DNA of 64,000 bases from Calamus simplicifolius (lineage: Eukaryota > Streptophyta > Magnoliopsida > Arecales > Arecaceae), in the NCBI GenBank assembly GCA_900491605.1, contig UESW01001594.1:127374-191373 (forward strand), read 5' to 3'. Each line of letters opens with the position of its first letter. The first letter of the stretch is position 1. The position numbers and the translations under genes were made by a program. The notes beneath the pieces were generated by a model, which saw only the letters and a list, made by a program, of their open reading frames with translations, did not search any database and had not been told where the DNA came from. Below are positions 46,727 through 57,195 of this stretch, piece after piece.

Positions 46727-47344
46727 AGGCTATTTTTACTTTTTCTTTTTCTCCTTGTCTTTTTCTTTATAATGAACAAAAAGGGAGGTTCTTTTTGGAA
46801 ACTTTTGTTTCTTGCTAAGATCGACGTTCGGTCCTCAAAAAAAGGGGGGGCCGTTTGTCCCTGTTCGAGCCAAAGGGAGACCTGGGCGGTCCCGTGGACT
46901 CATGTGGTAAAACATGGTCTCGTTTGTGGAACGAGATAGGTGTTTCTTCGGAAAGAGACAGCTTGTACGTCTTTATCGTTGGGTAGAGGGAGGTTTTTCA
47001 CCTCTGCTGAAGTACCGGGATATGTTCCCGTTATCTTGGAGTATGTAAGAATTCGCTCGTTTGATCGAGGCTTTAGGTCGTGGTTAAAGCATGGAGACTT
47101 CGCTCGCTTGGCCGAGGATTGAACATTAGGTGCGACTAAGGCGCAGGAATACCGCTCGGTTGGCCGAGGATTTAGTAGTAGGAGACGTTCCCCGACTTTG
47201 TCCGGGGCTCTTAGGCGGCTGTGTAGGGCCTGTCGAGGCCTTTAGAGATTACTAAAGGGACGGAATATGTACCCGCTGACGATATTGCGCGACGTATATT
47301 GTTCGAACCGGCCGAAGCTTGGGGATTGTTCGGAAATCCTTCAG

Positions 47345-47437
47345 TTTCGGTCGGGGTTTGCGCACTTCGGTTTTTGCCGGGGCTTATGTACTCCGGTTTT
47401 GGCCGGGGCTTATGCACTCGGTTTTGGCCGGGGCTTC
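47345..47437. repeat. ~27-bp tandem array, about four units
   Basis: Repeats of GGTTTTGGCCGGGGCTTATG with small variations run directly into the next, larger array. Confidence 0.8.
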
Positions 47438-47447
47438 AGAATTCATT

Positions 47448-48100
47448 GCTCGGCCCAGCCGAGGTTCGGAGATTGTTGCTCGGACCAGCCGAGATTCGAG
47501 GTTGTTGCTCGGCCCAGCCAAGGTTCGAGATTATTGCTCGGCCCACCAAGGTTGGAGATTATCGCTTCGGCCCAGCCGAGGTTCGAGATTATCGCTCGGC
47601 CTAGCCGAGGTTCGGAGATTTGTTGCTCGGCCCAGCCGAGGTTCGAAGATTTGTTGCTCGTCCCAGCCGAGGTTCGAAGATTTTTTGCTCGGCCCAGCCG
47701 AGGTTCGGAGATTTGTTGCTCGGCCCAGCCGAGGTTCAGAGATTTATTGCTCGGCCCAGCCGAGGTTCAAAGATTTGTTGCTCGGCCCAGCCGGGCTGAG
47801 GTTCGGAGATTTGTTGCTCGGCCCAGCCCAGCCAAGGTTCGGAGATTATTGCTCAACCTAGCCGAGGTTCAGAGATTTGTTGCTCGGCCCAGCCGAGGTT
47901 CGGAGATTTGTTGCTCGGTCCAGCCGAGGTTCGGAGATTTTTTGCTCGCCCAACCGAGGTTCGGAGATTTTTTGCTCGGCCCAGCCGAGGTTCAGAGATA
48001 TTTTGCTTGGCCCAGCCGAGGTTCGGAGATTATTGCTCGGCCCAGCCGAGGTTCGAGATTTCTGCTCGGCCCAGCCGAGGTTCGGAGATTTCCTGCTCAA
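47448..48100. repeat. ~31-bp tandem array, about 21 units
   Basis: The consensus unit begins GCTCGGCCCAGCCGAGG and continues TTCGGAGATTTGTT. Each unit contains the palindrome CTCGGC-CCA-GCCGAG. Unit length varies by one or two bases, and some units carry substitutions. Long open frames on both strands here are artefacts of the repeat. Confidence 0.95.
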
Positions 48101-48245
48101 ATAGATAACTCGGTGTGCCGAGGATTGGTAAGCAGGATCTGTTTCCTTTACGATTTTTGGTGATATAATCATGGTAATCATGTCAAGAATTATGAAAGCA
48201 ATATGCTGACAAAAATTAAGAAGGCGGGCCTGTAGAAGGCGTACC

Positions 48246-48587
48246 CTACTGACGATACTTGCGGAGATTGTCTGAATTCCATGTCCGAGGGATGGATCTC
48301 CCGCTTAGATCTTGTAGTTTGTAGGTGCCAAGTCCGACGACTTCCGTTACTTGGTAGGGGCCTTCCCAGTTCGAAGCTAGCTTTCCTTGCTCTAGCGGTT
48401 TGGAGACATATGTTTTTCGGAGAACTAGGTCGCCATGCGAGAAAGCTTTCCCTTTGACCCTGGAGGCATGGTAACGGGCCACTCTTTGCTGGTAGGCAGC
48501 TATTCTTATCCGTGCTTTTTCTCTGATCTCCTCTACCAGGTCGAGGTTGGTGCGGAGCTGCTCGTCACTGGCTTCCTTGGACAACAC
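48246..48587 (-). pseudogene. Integrase C-terminal end of the Tat-like element
   Basis: The frame reads SDEQLRTNLDLVEEIREKA, IAAYQQRVARYHASRV, FSHGDLVLRK, NWEGPYQV and SIPRTWNSDNLRKYRQ, then a stop. This is the usual end of a gypsy polyprotein: the integrase tail with the GPY/F-type module. It is joined abruptly to protease sequence at about 48565-48590, with no RT or integrase core between. Confidence 0.85.
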
Positions 48588-48589
48588 CG

Positions 48590-50593
48590 ACTCCCCGCCC
48601 AGTGGGGAACTTCATAGACAAGTGCGGAATGGAGACGATGGCTCTGAGGGACATCAGGCCGGGCCTCCCAAATATCGCATTGTAGGGCGACCGAAGCTTG
48701 GTCACCAGGAAGTCTGTGTGAACAGTGGCCACAACATATTCCTGCTCGAACCGTCAAAGTTACGTCACGTCGCCGGTGAACCCCATCAAGGTGGAGTCCA
48801 CGGCTCGAAGATTTTCCATGAGCAATTTCATCCTAGTGAACACATCGAGGTATAGAACATTTACGGAGCTTCCACTATCAATAAGAATCCGACTTACATC
48901 ATAGTTATTTAAATTGAGAGATACAACTAACGCGTTGTCATGCGGGAATTGTATCCCCTGAGATCATCATCGGAGAAGGAGAGCTTGCCCATTCGTGCTT
49001 TCTTCGGCGCCGAACCTTCTTCATCATTCTTGAAGTTCGACGAACCACCGGCTTCTTCAATCACATTGATATGGCCGATCACGGGTGGATTTGGAGGAGG
49101 AGGAGGCTGCTGAAGCTCGGGCTGGCGATCACCCCCTTGTCCTGGTTCGGGCACCCTCCTGAATTGGTTCAATCGGCCCCGCTGGATTAGCCTCTCAATT
49201 TCATTCTTCAACTGCCAGCATTCCTCGGTATCGTGGCCATGCTCCCGGTGATAGCGGCAGTACTTGGTGGGGTCTCTCTAGGTTGGGTTCCCTCGGAGAG
49301 GAGCTGGTCGGGGGAGCTGGCGCTCTATCTCCATGATGATCTGTGCCCTAGGAACAGTGAGCGGGGTGTATCGGTCAAACCGCCTAGGCGGGCTTCGAGA
49401 GCGATTTCTTGGTGGCGGTGGGGGAGCTCTTTGGCGACGAGGTGGGCTTGGCTGGTGGGTAGGTCGATGCCTGTCTGGGCCCTTGGATTCTTTCTTCTTT
49501 GCCAGCTCGGCGCGGGCAGCCCTCCGTGATTCTTCGACTCTGGCATATTTGTCTGCTAGGGCCATCTTATCGGAGAGGTTCGGGGGGTAACTGACCTCAA
49601 TCGCTAGGTAGAAGTCGCTTTCCTTCAAAACTCCACCCGCTAGGGCGGACATAGCCACCTCATGATTAAGGTGGTCCACCTCCAGCATGGCCTTATTGAA
49701 GCGGCCAAGGTAATTTCTCAAGGACTCCCCCTCTCTCTACTTAACTTCAGAGATGGAGTCGAATTTTCGTCGGTGACGGTGGCTGCTGACGAACTGGCCG
49801 ATAAAAAGATAACTCAGCTTGTCAAACGAATCAACGAACCCAGTTTCAGAGCATTGAACCAGGTTCGAGCGGACCCTCTAAGAGTGGAGGGAAAGGCGCG
49901 GCACAGGATCGCATCTGATGCCCCGTGGAACATCATGATCGATCGAAAGCTGCTGAGATGATCATCGGGATCGGAGGAGCCGTGGTAGGGCTCGATGGCG
50001 GGCAGCTTAACATGGGAGGAATCACTTCCTCATGATCCCCTTGGAGAAGGGGATACCCTGCTCTGCCTTAGGCTGAGGCGGATGAGCCTGCTTGGCGGCA
50101 TCCAGCTCCTGACGCATCTCCCGGAGCTGTCGGCGGATCTCCTCTTTAGACATAAGAGGAGGGGCCGGGCGAGGAGAGCGCGGAGATGGCGTCGAATCAT
50201 GGCAGGAGGACTCCGGAGAGAGGACCGGGCCCGCCGAGATCTGAGAAGATCCCTATTGCAGCCCCCTTGCGGGACTGGTCTGGCCTCTTTAGATCGGTGT
50301 GGGGGGTCCGCGGCTCCATGCGGACCAGAAGAAGAGGTGGCTGGAGAAAAAGGGGTTGCGGCCTCCTCAGGGAGGCGTGGAGCAGGGGCAGCTGCAAGGT
50401 GCTCCTGAACTAGATGGGTCAGAGCTTCGACCTGCTGGACCAGTGTGGCAAACTGGTCCTGGGTCACTGGGATAGCTGGCGGCCACGGAATCTCAACTGG
50501 TGGCGGCTGCAGCGCCACGCTACTCATCGGATCAGGTCTCTGGGAGGTGACCTGGTCCTGGGCTTCAGAAGTTGCCCTTCTCCGATTAGCCAT
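48590..50593 (-). pseudogene. Gag and aspartic protease remnant of the Tat-like element
   Basis: Gag starts at 50593 (MANRRRATSEAQDQ). The gag core motifs EPYHGSSDPDDHL (about 49960) and GSARTWFNAL follow, then NYLGRFNKAMLEVDHL and a knuckle-like KYCRYHREHGHDTEECW (about 49220-49270), typical of Tat-lineage gag. Protease follows with ILIDSGSSVNVLY (about 48865-48888) and AIFGRPGLMSLRAIVS. Frameshifts near 49720-50030 and a stop near 48750 break the frame. Confidence 0.82.
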
Positions 50594-50654
50594 TGGAGAG
50601 GTTCTCTTCCAGATCGAGATCCTTATCTCCTTTCTTCAAGTTTTAATGGGACTT

Positions 50655-50678
50655 GAGGCCCTTCCTCTAGCGCCAATC
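50655..50678 (-). other. Primer-binding region of the Tat-like element
   Basis: Directly inside the 5' LTR (minus strand) the sequence reads GATTGGCGCTAGAGGAAGGG. The TTGGCGC start resembles primer-binding sites of plant gypsy elements. I did not assign the tRNA. Confidence 0.55.
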
Positions 50679-51560
50679 TGTTGCTGCTGAAATCCATCCT
50701 CCGAATCGGGCGCGAAGGGGCTTCGATACGGGCTTCATCCTGGGCGGACCTGCAAGACAGTCCTCATGCGAGAAGGCGTTGGGGGTGGCCCTCTGCGGAA
50801 GACCCTCCGACACTCAAGTCAGTGGAGATCAATAGTCGACAGAAATGAGGAGAAGGCTCTCGCCAGAGAGTTTCCTCCAAGGGCTCCGAGCGGGGCAGCA
50901 ATGGTGGAAGCAAAGGCAGAGAGAGGGAGAGAGAGAGAGTGAGCCAGTGCGCAAGAGGAGACCGCCTACCTCAGGGGGTCTGGAGCTGTGGTATTTATAG
51001 AGGATCACCTGGTTGTTAGGGGGCGTCGTGGGTCCGAAGGCTGTTGAGATTCGAATCAGTCTGTTATAAGACCGGTAGGATTTGTATCCGGTTAGTTAGA
51101 GGATCGACGGCTGAGAGAGCTTGTTAATGTCTCGGGATTTGGTCAGAGCATAGGCCCCAGGGCCCTAGGCCACTTTCAGATATGATTCCTGTTTTGAGTC
51201 TTAAGGATTTAAGCTTTCCCGCGCCGAATTCCGCAGAGGGGGTTGATATCGCTCGGACTGGGCCGAGCTATAGGGACAGCTTGGCGGGCGAGGCCAAGAA
51301 GCGAGATAGCTCGGCTAGGGCCGAGAAACAAGATAGGTCGGCTGGAGGAGCCGGAAGGCGATAGTCGATAGCTCGGCTGGGGCCGAGAAATAAGATAAGT
51401 CGCTGGAGGAGCCGGAAGGCAATAGTCGATAGCTCGGCTGGAGCCGAGAAATAAGATAGGTCGGCTGGAGGAGCCGGAAGGCGACAGTCGATAGCTCGGA
51501 TGGGGCCGAGAAATAAGATAGGTCAGCTGGAGGAGCCGGAAGGCGATAGTCGATAGCTTG
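50679..51560 (-). repeat. 5' LTR of the Tat-like element, truncated
   Basis: On the plus strand it begins TGTTGCTGCTGAAATCC. A minus-strand TATAAATA lies at 50992-50999. It matches 38372 onward until the tandem array, where it stops abruptly at about 51560. Confidence 0.85.
51307..51560. repeat. ~61-bp tandem array in the truncated LTR, four units
   Basis: These are the same units as at 38991-39352, starting at 51307, 51370, 51431 and 51493. The array is cut at the LTR break. Confidence 0.9.
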
Positions 51561-51847
51561 TGCACATTTGTTGCACTAAAGAATGGTGTAGCAAGACTTT
51601 TTCAAGGTTAGAAATGTCACTTTGGACTGGCCACATTGCGTTCAACCCGACCCATATGTGGTGAGAGAAATAAAATGATATATAATAGCAAAAAGACATC
51701 ATGATATATATAGTGCCACTAAATTGTGGCACATATTTTTTTTCAAAAAATAGTCATAAATAATTTGTAAATAAATAATGAAATTTACCTGTACATGAAA
51801 ATTTTTAGGCCAACTTATTTTTGAAAATATTTAGAAGAAGCTTTCAG

Positions 51848-51924
51848 TTAAGGAAAAAAATTAGAAATGATTTTGAAAATTCCAATAATCCGGAGAACAT
51901 GGTATCAATGGCAACGGGCAAATC
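51848..51924 (+). CDS. Candidate terminal exon split by a solo LTR
   Basis: After an acceptor-like GCTTTCAG (51840-51847) a frame opens (LRKKIRNDFENSNNPENMV). If the solo LTR at 51925-54443 and one TSD copy are removed, the frame continues for 13 more codons to TAA at 54486-54488. With the LTR in place it reads into the LTR and stops at about 51981. No family is recognised, and upstream exons were not found. Confidence 0.3.
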
Positions 51925-54443
51925 TGTTGGGTTATGGTCATGCGGCGGAAGGCTGGATTTCAAAAAAAAAGTATAACCTTGAAGCCCTAATCAACCAAAA
52001 CCTTAGACCCAAGACCCCTTGATTATAATAATTAATTAGTCATAAAATATAACATATATGTAGAGAAACATACCTTGATACTTGGTGAAGAAAGAAGGAA
52101 GCCGGTTATCTAATCTTTTCCACTAGGCGCCCAAGTGTTCACCCTCCAATGGTGATCCACACGAGAATTAGATCAAAGATATGCTCACAAACTTGACTTA
52201 AACCTATTTTAGCTTCTTGACTTCTTGGCTTGCCTCTTAGGACCCTTTTTATCTTTTTTTTAAGCCTAATAAAACTTAAGGAGAGAGGAGAGAGAGAAGA
52301 CTCTTGTCTTAAACAAGGATTGTTAAAAATTATTCGATGCTATCTCATATGTACCACCCCTTTTAAATAGTGAATGGGGAGACGTCAAATAAAGGGATAC
52401 AACCCATTCCACGTCCTTCTGAAAGGATATGAATTTTTAAATTCATTTCAATTTGAATCAAGAGACACATCGTTATAATTTTTAGCATCTTTCTCGATCC
52501 CTACGCGTGCCACATCTGATGGGATGCCAAAAGCATCCCATCTTAAATCAGATAGTCTCTGATTTTGCCATGTGTCAAGATAAGGTTCTCCATGTTTATA
52601 TGGACTCATAAATCCTCAAAAGATATGCCTTCTAGTGCCTTAGAATGACTTTTAGACGCCTCTTGAAAATTCTACACGCAAACAGTTTTTCTTCCAAGAG
52701 TCCCATATCTCTTAGACTCTATTAATTCAACCTTATCCAATCCAATAACATTAAGATAAGGTCCTCCACGTTCAATGGACCTATAATTCCCAAAAATATG
52801 CGCCTCCTAAAACCTTAAATTAGAAGGATTATTAGGCGCCTATTGAAAATTCTGCATGCGCATAGTTTCCTTCTAAGAGTCCTATGTCCTTGGACTATAT
52901 TAATTCAACCTTATCCAATCCAATAACATCAAGACAAGGTCCTTCACATTCAATGGACCTATAAATCCCAAAAAGATGCTCCTCCTAGTGCCTTAAATTA
53001 GAAGGACTCTTAGGCGCCTCTTGAAAATTCTGCACGCGCATAGTTTTCCTTCCGAGAGTCCCATGTCTCTTGGACTCTATTAATTCAACCTTATCCAATC
53101 CAATAAATGGCTGATCAGATCAGAGATTATCCCAAATTAATTCTAAAATTAATTTGGATCAATTAATTAAGCTGGTTCAAATCAAATTTGACCCAAATTA
53201 ATTTAGATCAATTAATTAAGCTGGTTCAAATCAATTTGATCCAAATTGGAGCGATAGTTAGCTACATATGCTAGCATGCTGAGTGGCTAACCAATTGAAT
53301 TAATTAATCTTATTAAAATAATTCTTTGACCAATTCTCTTATATGTGTGACCCATTGGATTACTCATCTAGCTAGCATTAGGTCTAGGTTTAAGTTAATT
53401 TAGTTTGATTAGAAACTGACTAACCAAATTAGATCAAATCATGCTAACCTTGTTGCCAATTCGAACCATTTTTCAAATTGACTCATGAATTAAATAAATT
53501 TAATTCATGAAAACCTACAAGATATGATTGACATCTAGCAATGTGTCATGCCTACCTAGAAGATGAGAAATTTGATGAAATTATCAAAATATCCTTTAGT
53601 GGTAAGTTACCATGCAATTCAATCCTTCGATCTCTCTTTATCCCGAATAAGTGATGGGTATGAAAAATGTTAAACACTAATATTTCATTCATTTGAATCT
53701 CAAATAAATAATAAAGACTCAACAAATGAAAAATTAGAAACCTATTCTAATTTTATTTTACTTTTATTAAAGACTTCTTGAGTCATCATATGATGAGATT
53801 ATATGGAATAACTTATTCTCTTACTAGGAATGATCGATTCCTTATTGACCTACTTATAACATTCATACACAAACCTCCATATCCATGGACACCCCGTACA
53901 TGACTTAGCCATGAATGAGTATGAGCCAAAACATAGATTCATGTGCATAAGATTCTATGGTAATCTCAGGTCTAAAGATCACTTGCACAACTCTCACTAA
54001 GAGTACCATCTTTTGACAAATAAGTAAGATCTCCATAAGATATTCTCAATGCGGATCAATTCAGTGAACTCATAGCCTAATGAGCACCCACATCCTTGTA
54101 TTAGTGTCTCTACACAAGTGGCTGTGAGACCAACTACCCTCTTCATTGAGCATACATAGAATGTGCCAGTATTACTGGAATCATGGATCCCCGACTCGAT
54201 GATCCTTTGACTGAAAACATTTTAGATTAGAGTTTTTAGAAACTTAGGTCTCATCGTTATAAACTTCATCATAACCTTAATTCCATAGCCCTAACCTTAT
54301 GGTGTTCATCATAATCTTAATAAATACAAGACACAGCATATGATAAATCAAAAAAAATACCTTTTAATTGATAAAAATCATACATGAGTTGAAAGAAATT
54401 ACAAAAAAGCCCTTATATGATTGGCTTTTAGGGCACTATTTCA
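51925..54443 (-). mobile_element. Solo LTR, long Copia-type, with TSD
   Basis: The plus-strand text runs TGTTGGGTTATGG...CACTATTTCA and is flanked by direct repeats AAATC (51920-51924 and 54444-54448). No coding domain lies within or beside it. On the minus strand its style (segments on GTAGAGACACTAATAC and AGACCTGAGATTACC) parallels the nested solo LTR at 24037. It also carries three copies of a ~177-bp repeat. Confidence 0.85.
52582..53110. repeat. ~177-bp tandem repeat, three copies, inside the solo LTR
   Basis: AAGGT(T/C)CT-C starts lie at 52582, 52758 and 52936. Each unit has a GCGCCT-TTGAAAATTCT motif and ends TTCAACCTTATCCAATCCAA. Confidence 0.9.
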
Positions 54444-54488
54444 AAATCTTCACTCTCTCCCAGTGGCGCCGGCAAAGGAAATCTTTAA

Positions 54489-55767
54489 CCTTGAGGTGGA
54501 TGAATAATAATGGTGAAGCGCGACCATTGACTAAGGAAATTTGTTCAAAGATGTGGCGCATTTCTTTAAGTTGTATATATATTGCTCGCAACGTGTTTGT
54601 TTTCTTGATGTAGTTCTAACCCATGGCAGTTGAGCTGCTCATTCATTGTCGAAGAAACATTGGTAGGTATACGTTGGTTGGTTATCATCTCGTGTAATTA
54701 TGCAGCAAAGCTAGGAACAAGGACTTGTGGATCGCACCCTGAGGACAATGTTGTCGGTCTATTTTAATTTATTAATGAACAGCGTAGTAGATGGAGATTC
54801 ATATTAATCATAAGGAGCCTGAATCAGTGGTAGTTTTTAAGGGGGTTGGTTTTTTTTTTTGGTAGAACCATAAACAAACAAATAAAAATTAAAAAAAATA
54901 GATTCTTTGGTCTCTTTATACTTCATAAGATTCTATACAAGATTTGAAACTGGTTTTCTTTCACTCTACACACCAGAAACATACTCAAAAGAATATATTA
55001 ACTAGAATCAGTAATGAGATTTTTAATTTACATTGCATTTGAATGATTTTTCCCCTTCAATTTGGGATTGAATGATTTTTAATTACTTCTGTGTGTTTTC
55101 CTGCAGCATAGTATATTAATCATTGGAGGGGAATACTCAACCAGGTGCATTAAAAGATCAGATATCATTTCAGAGTTTCAATCCTTCTATTGATTTGAGT
55201 TGTGGCAGTTGCTTGTTTAAATGAAACTAAAATTTTCTCTCTTTTCCCTTTCATGTTACTCCACTTACATAGGCATGTCTTGTAGAAGCCAAATGAGGCA
55301 GCAGCAAAAACCTCCGTCAAATGCAAGCTGATTTCTCTAGTGACAATAATAAAAATGGTGGATTTGAACTCCTGCTGTTTGTTATATGTAGCGAGTTACT
55401 TTGATATTTGAACTTTCACCAGCATTATGGACTATGGTATTCTCAGTACATCAATATATACTACAGATACGGTGTGCATCCCTTGTAATTAATTGTTTGA
55501 TCTTTGATAGACTGTTGGACACAAATACCAGGACTCATCTGGAGTCCTTACCTATCCCATTAATATGGATTTTAACTGAAGCCCTCAAATCATGAGAAGT
55601 TCTAGACGCATTTCACTGCAGATTTCTTGATGCACCTTTGCCAAAAACATAAGGCATAGACCAAACTTTTATGTGCTTAAAAAAAATTTTTTTTTTTTTC
55701 ATTCCTGGATGGCTGTTGCACTAACCTAAATACTTTCTAAAAAGTCCTGTGTTTCATGATTTACATG
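54489..55767. other. Flanking or intronic sequence, no gene recognised
   Basis: The sequence is AT-rich with T and A runs. Short open frames have no recognisable content. Confidence 0.45.
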
Positions 55768-56070
55768 TGTTAAATATGTCTTGAATTTTTATATCGGGCC
55801 CGGTTTTTTGACCCGACCTGATATTCTTGTTGGGTCCGGACCAAACCGGTCCGCTAGGGTTTATTTTATGGAAGTATTTTTTTGGGGCGTATATATATAA
55901 ATATACGTGTGAAAACTTCTGTAAGGGTTTCGTACCTCCTCCTTCTTTTGATAATGGAATTTGTTTGCCTTGCCCATGGATGTAGATCACCATGATCGAA
56001 CCACGTAAATTCTTGGTGTTCCTTTGTTTGTTTATTGTTTGATTTGTTTTTGAATCTGATTTCCGCAACA
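55768..56070 (+). repeat. 5' LTR of the young Copia element
   Basis: TGTTAAATATGTC...CCGCAACA. A TATATATAAATA stretch near 55891 may be its TATA box. Confidence 0.93.
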
Positions 56071-56073
56071 AAC

Positions 56074-56085
56074 TGGTATCAGAGC
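56074..56085 (+). other. Primer-binding site
   Basis: TGGTATCAGAGC lies three bases after the 5' LTR and is complementary to initiator tRNA-Met. Confidence 0.9.
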
Positions 56086-57195
56086 TTTGGTTCGGAAATA
56101 ATTTTGTTGAAAAAAAAAGGGATAAACCAAAACCCTAATCCTTTTTTTTTGGGTTTTTCACCGCCTGCCGCCTCCTCTGTTTTCTTCCGATGGCTTGCTC
56201 TATCTCTCCCCGTCTCCTACGAGCCTTCTCTCTCTCATCTGGGCGGTGCGGCGACGACTGTGGAGGAAGGCGAACGCAGCCCAAAAAAAAAAAAATTCCC
56301 ATCGGTGGTTTGATTCGTTTCGAGGGGCGGTTCTGGAGCATCGGGCGTGCAGTTGGCAAGGAGAACATCCCGCCGTGGGCCGTGAGCCGGAGGAGGAAGA
56401 GCCCGCTGCCAGCATGGTACCTCGGACGCCTCTTCAGGACATCACTGCCATCGTCAACGCTTGGAGAAGGAGCCGTTTGCGAGCAGCTCGGGCTCGGCAG
56501 AGGGACCTTGATCCCGAATCAACTCCCTAACCGACGGCTCCAACGCCATTAGACTTTCATCTCTCTTCCTCCTCTCTCGTTCTCTCCTCGCCACCAACCC
56601 CTACCGAGGAGTCTCCCTCATCACCAGGGCGGAGCTGCCGGAGGGCGAGACAGGGGTGACCTCTATACTGGCCTCCTTTCGGATTGAGTTTTCTTGGATC
56701 GGAGTCCGAGAGGAGAAAGAGGGAGCGGGGAAAAGGGATCGGATCTTCTTCGGCCGCTGCCTGCTTCTCTTCTTCGTCGTCTTGTCGATCGCTTTCTCGC
56801 GGGCTCTGGTGGTGGGGGGAAAAGAGAAGCTTCGAAGGTTCGAGCACTGCCTCAACGCGCAGCTCTCCCCGTCGTGTCAGACGAGATCGAGGCTCCGTTT
56901 CGCTCCCTCCGATCAGGGTATCGAGAGGGGGGAAGAGGATTTCGCGGGGATAACCCGACCGATCCACCAGCGTGGCGGGAAAAAGCTCAGGAGCGTCCGC
57001 CGCGCTTTCCCAACGAATTTGACTCCACTCTCTCAGATCGAAGAAGGGAACTCGTTCTCTCTTGTATGGCAGCCATTTCAAAAGGGCGAGCGCTCGCTGG
57101 TAGTTTCGGGGATCTCTCGACATCCGTGTTCCCAGGATCTCTTCTTCTTCTTCAATCCAAACGGAAAGATCGTTTTGTTCTTAAGAATTCTTGGG
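56086..57195 (+). other. Long GC-rich leader of the Copia element
   Basis: About 1.1 kb lies between the primer-binding site and the gag ATG, much GC-richer than its surroundings. Open frames exist in several frames on both strands. One runs from 56656 directly into gag in frame. No known domain was found in it. Confidence 0.6.

Larger units (their letters stand above)
38372..51560 (-). mobile_element. Ty3/gypsy element, Tat/Retand-like, pol mostly deleted, with antisense genes
   Basis: LTRs lie at 38372-39506 and 50679-51560. In element orientation (minus) the order is LTR, primer-binding region, gag, protease, a sudden jump to the integrase C-terminus, a long 3' region, then LTR. Reverse transcriptase, RNase H and most of integrase are absent. 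The 3' region, about 8.7 kb, holds genes on the opposite (plus) strand and several tandem arrays, an arrangement known from Tat-lineage elements such as Grande. LTR divergence in the first 200 bases is roughly 5%. The 51560 end is truncated inside the LTR's tandem repeats, so no TSD could be checked. Confidence 0.88.

Noticed and set aside
47448..48100. CRISPR-like array of ~31-bp direct repeats
   Set aside because: The units are head-to-tail with no unique spacers, and this is a eukaryotic retrotransposon interior; it is a tandem repeat.
47267..48163. Long open frame of about 298 codons through the 31-bp array
   Set aside because: Open frames appear in several registers and on both strands because the unit lacks stops; the product is only the translated repeat.
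56557..57123. 188-codon frame on the minus strand in the Copia leader
   Set aside because: It overlaps other open frames in a GC-rich stretch, runs against the element and shows no domain; probably chance.
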